A stretch of DNA of 64,000 nt, taken from assembly GCA_950106755.1 (NCBI GenBank), contig OX467087.1, positions 16,868,047 through 16,932,046 on the forward strand, written 5' to 3'. This stretch comes from Climacium dendroides (lineage: Eukaryota > Streptophyta > Bryopsida > Hypnales > Climaciaceae). Under the pieces are notes generated by a model. That model ran no database searches. It was not told the origin of the DNA and saw nothing but the letters and a program-made list of their open reading frames with translations. This document shows positions 60,736 to 64,000 of this stretch, piece by piece; the stretch's first letter is position 1, and every line of letters begins with the position of its first letter. Position numbers and translations under genes: made by a program.

Positions 60736-62467
60736 CAAATTTCAATTTCTAAAAAAAAAAGGCAAAATTTCATTTTTGGTGAATTTTGAAAGTGGATTCT
60801 CATGGCTTTGCATAAGATTTTGTTGAAAACATTTGTTGAAGGAATTTCTGAAATTCAATTGTGTAGATATGTAGGGAACATCCATGCACACATCTTTCAT
60901 ATGAAAAAAAAAACATACCATTAGTGAGTAACAAAAAATATAATCTAGGAAGAGTTGAATGAGAGGTGTGATGTGTTTAATCTTTGTAAAATAGCTATCT
61001 TTATATTTTGACTAGATTTGACAATTTGATCCTCTCACTATAACTAATTTTATACATTTGAGCATGATGGTACAATCACCTTGCTAAAATCTAATTATGA
61101 AAAAAAAAAAACTTTTCTTTCCAAATTAGGACATTGTCATCCTAATATGGAGATATTTTTACTATATAAGAAATTGTGAAACTTTTTTGGAGATGAAAAG
61201 AAGATGTGTGTATGGATGTTTCCTACATATCTCCACTAACAATCAAATTTGAAAATTTCATCCTTGATGTTTTTTACCAATGAATTAATATGTAAAACCA
61301 TGAAAATGAAACAAAAAAATCCACCCCAAATGGAGTTTTGTTTTTTGAAACAAAAATTTGATATGCTTGGCTAGAATTATATAGGAATCGAATGTTAATT
61401 CTGGGTACAAGACAAAAGAAAGTCCTTTGTATTGTATGTTTTGCAAAATTCTTTGAATGACACACTAAAGGTATGTTCTCACTTGACGTTTGGTAACAAT
61501 GCTAATGAAAAACATAATACTTCTAACAAAGATTGAAATGTACAAGTTGTATAAAAACATTTGTTTTAAGTTGATTTGGTATTTGTTCGACATAAGTGGG
61601 TTATTGTGAAGTTATTGGTTATTAAGACTTCGGGCATAATCTTTTGTAGTCTGCACAACAGCTACCACTCTTTGCAATCTTCATCCAAAAAATTCATCCA
61701 TGTAATAAAGAAGAATGTAAGCATCAATACCAATGGCATTGAACCATTTGCCACAAATAAATAAGTTTGATGGTAATATGAAGTGAACATTTCATTGTAC
61801 CTTTGTGAGAATATTGGGTGGGGATGTCATTATTACAATCAAATCCATTGTCCATCATACACTTTCAAAAGGTATGGGATAATTTGAAGATGAGAGTTTG
61901 AGTACTCATTGTCAAAAAAATTGAAATTACATTTGAAGTAGAATTTTAGACCTCATTTAGGCATAGAAATATCTTTTACAAAAAAAATTGAACTAAGAGA
62001 AGCTATAAAATTAAATTACATTAAATTTTCTAATTTTTTTTTGTAATTTTGAGCCTTTAATCAAAAGTTATGAACAAATTTTAGAAAGGAGTGTTTAAAA
62101 ATGTCAAAGAAAATGTCCCTTCCAACCCCTTTCAGAAATTTGTTAATAACTTTTGATTGGAGGCTTTAAATATCAAATGGGTTTTTGGAGATGAATTTTA
62201 ACTTGATTTACCAACTTTTCATAGTTCGATTTAAAAAAAATAATCATTCTTCTATGCCTAAATGCATTCTGAAATTTAACTTCGTTTCTTGCATTTAACT
62301 TAACTATGGGTGATTGAACTCTTATTAATTTCCATTTACATATCCCACATGAATTGTCTTACTTCCTACCTAATAGGAGCTTTTCTTCTTCATTGAAGCT
62401 AACTGCTAAAGAGCGGAAGTGTGAAACAGACGATTCTCTTTCTAACAGCGCACCCAAAACTCGAGCC
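60736..62467. other. AT-rich intergenic DNA, no gene
   Basis: Sequence near 60820-61440 has inverted similarity between its halves ('gtagggaacatccatacacac'-like strings at about 60870 and 61205 facing each other), a decayed large palindrome. No gene is supported. Confidence 0.4.
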
Positions 62468-62657
62468 TGACACCAGGTTCGGACCTACCAGAAGCAATTT
62501 GTAAGATTATTGGACCCTACAGTGCTGTAGTAAGGGATTAATCCGTCAAATCCCGTCGCATCTTGCAAAAGTCAGTAAGATTATTGGCCATTACGGAAAG
62601 GTTATTGGCCATTACGGGTTTGCTGCAAAACCCAGACAGGTTCTCGTTAATTAACCC

Positions 62658-62711
62658 AGGAAAGACAGGAAAGACAGGAAAGACAGGAAAGACAGGAAAG
62701 ACAGGAAAGAC
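62658..62711. repeat. Minisatellite, 9-bp unit, six perfect copies
   Basis: AGGAAAGAC is repeated six times without error inside the 561-bp element, which suggests recent expansion. Confidence 0.9.
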
Positions 62712-62756
62712 GCTGCGGAGAATAAGTGTCCGATGAATTCTCCAAGGAATTCATCG

Positions 62757-62869
62757 GACAAGGAATTCTCCAAGGAATTCTCCATTGTAGGACAGAACTA
62801 CAACTATTCATCTGACAAGGAATTCTCCAAGGAATTCTCCATTGTACGACAGAACTACAACTATTCATC
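62757..62869. repeat. 57-bp tandem duplication
   Basis: Two copies begin gacaaggaattctccaagg and end ctacaactattcatc. The second leads into sequence shared with 10880-11030 and 27815-27960. Confidence 0.75.
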
Positions 62870-63187
62870 CTGAAAATCTTGGAAGTAGTTTGACTTGCAA
62901 TGAGTACTTTTGGATTTTTGATTCCAAGGATTTTGCAATGCACTGATTTCGAAGTTTACCCCGTCCTTAATGCTCCCGCGGCCAGTACAATCCTACAATT
63001 GCTTATGGTAGGTCCGAACCTGGTGTCAAATCAACTGTTTTGTCCTCATCATGAAGGAAAAAATGAGATTCCCTGGAACTGAGAATTGAATATGAGTTTC
63101 CTGTGGCATCATGGGTAGCTAATCGCTTGAGCTCACCTAGAGGGCCCCTCCTACTCCCTAGCAGCAAGCAAGAAAACTCCAGAGCTT

Positions 63188-63627
63188 ATGGCTGCTGCTG
63201 TTCTGCTCGTCGTCCACTTAATCGCAGCGGGATCGGAGAGAAAGCTAGGCCGCCGGAAACAAGTTCAGGTACACTCAGTCTGTATATATGCAAATGCTCT
63301 CCCGATCGTGTGGACTAAAACAAGCAATGCATGCCAGATCATTAAATTCTGCCTGCCTGAAGCTAGGAAGACGTTCAATTCATCCACACTGAAGCCAGCT
63401 AGTTTGCTAGACAGATTGTTTGATGATGTACAGATTCTCGAATGTGCGTGTTTTTCCCAGCCTACTTCCGGTAATCGTCCGGAGCAGTCCTTTTCTCGAT
63501 CGATACTAATCAAGCCGCATTTCGATCTTTCGCTCGTCGCCCTTTGCAAGTCTTCTCTGTTTTTCTTCAGGTAGTTTGGAATGTTCGGAGCCTGTGGAAG
63601 CGTTCAAGGATCCGAGTGAAAGGTTAA
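63188..63627 (+). CDS. Candidate two-exon start of CGHC-family copy D
   Basis: Exon 63188-63268 begins MAAAVLLVVHLIAAGSERKL, a short hydrophobic stretch like a signal sequence, and ends CAG|gtacac. An acceptor ttttcttcag|gta at 63570 in the same phase leads to VVWNVRSLWKRSRIRVKG and a stop at 63627. The product would be only 45 residues. The exon-1 donor is conserved in copy C, but copy C lacks the hydrophobic start. This may be a leader or a separate short gene; support is weak. Confidence 0.25.
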
Positions 63628-64000
63628 GGTGGTTCATTTCCAGGAAATGATCAGACCATGATTGTTATTCGATAGGTCTTGTTGAGTTGCTGCGCTGTTA
63701 ATCGATGCTTCAATTGCTTAGAGGCGGCACAAGGGTCTAACAAGGGATTTCCAGTGGGGAAAAGCAGAAGAATTCGTGGTGTTCCTCTTAGTTCTCTATC
63801 CGCTAGCTCGTGTTTTGTCAGTGGAAATCTGTATGCTTCCGATTTCGATTTTCCTGCAAACCAATATTCAACACGGCCAGATATGTAAATTACAATATCA
63901 TTTGTCATCTCCTTTTGCCCCCTTGAAGTACGCAATCGGTGAGGGCCCTTTCAGGAACTAGATAATCGCAATCAACTCTCTCCGTTTTAATGAACATAAT
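63628..64000 (+). promoter_or_regulatory. Upstream region of CGHC-family copy D, cut by window end
   Basis: It matches copies A (21660-21910) and C (48960-49170) up to the last base of the window. By comparison, the CGHC-encoding exon would lie roughly 300 bp beyond the end. Confidence 0.45.

Larger units (their letters stand above)
62468..63028. mobile_element. 561-bp element with perfect 23-bp terminal inverted repeats
   Basis: The left end, 62468-62490, begins TGACACCAGGTTCGGACC. Its exact reverse complement is 63006-63028. The similarity continues inwards for about 22 more bases with mismatches (agaagcaattt...). No target duplication is evident. Inside are a 9-bp minisatellite, a 57-bp tandem duplication and a partial copy of the short TTAA element. 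No transposase. Superfamily not assigned. Confidence 0.65.

Noticed and set aside
60394..60789. 131-codon plus-strand frame
   Set aside because: It crosses the end of the GAGATCTC repeat and another dispersed block, so it is a chance fusion of repeats.
1..64000. tRNA, rRNA or CRISPR features
   Set aside because: No cloverleaf with a proper T-loop, rRNA core sequence or spaced repeat array was found by reading. A tRNAscan run would settle the tRNA question.
1..64000. LTR retrotransposon or transposase coding domains
   Set aside because: No frame shows reverse transcriptase, integrase or DDE motifs. The dispersed repeats seen are all non-coding.

Overview
The window looks like nuclear DNA of a land plant, most likely a bryophyte or other early-diverging lineage. 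The evidence is two spliced, clearly plant-type genes with GT-AG introns, very AT-rich intergenic DNA full of short non-autonomous repeats, and a nuclear copy of an AT-rich plastid ycf2 end that resembles bryophyte versions. The lineage call is an inference. There are no bacterial operons, rRNA genes, recognisable tRNAs or CRISPR arrays.

Genes. Only two genes can be reconstructed with confidence. At 2707-6607 (+) lies an eight-exon plastid rhomboid-like gene of the RBL11 type, about 310 residues. At 7813-9781 (-) lies a three-exon single-pass LEA_2 (NDR1/HIN1-like) gene of 291 residues. They converge, with about 1.2 kb between their stop codons. The LEA_2 upstream region carries a degenerate direct duplication.

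A dispersed, unidentified gene family ('CGHC family', a name coined here) occurs at about 21.1-24.6 kb (copy A), 33.3-36.5 kb (copy B), 48.8-51.0 kb (copy C) and 63.1-64.0 kb (copy D, running off the window). A small fragment lies at 59.3 kb. Copy A has two exons with matching splice phases. Copies A, B and C keep a stop-free exon 2 with length differences only in multiples of three. The copies are variously truncated, deleted or locally inverted.

The rest is repeats. The most striking set is about 14 non-autonomous elements of 0.2-1.1 kb bounded on both sides by TTAA, with ends CCCTnAAAGG...CCTTTAGGG. This is the target site and end type of piggyBac transposons, which is unexpected in plants. 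Other sets are: a MITE family with CATTAGATG ends, one copy nested inside a TTAA element; a 182-bp CACTA MITE with a 3-bp target duplication; two large fold-back MITEs; a 1.2-2 kb dispersed repeat in four copies; GAGATCTC-containing repeats; a 561-bp element with perfect 23-bp terminal inverted repeats; and several minisatellites.

An insertion of plastid DNA at about 57.75-58.11 kb holds the C-terminal 85 codons of ycf2 and its 3' stem-loop. From about 10.6 kb to the end, apart from the CGHC copies, no conventional gene could be supported.
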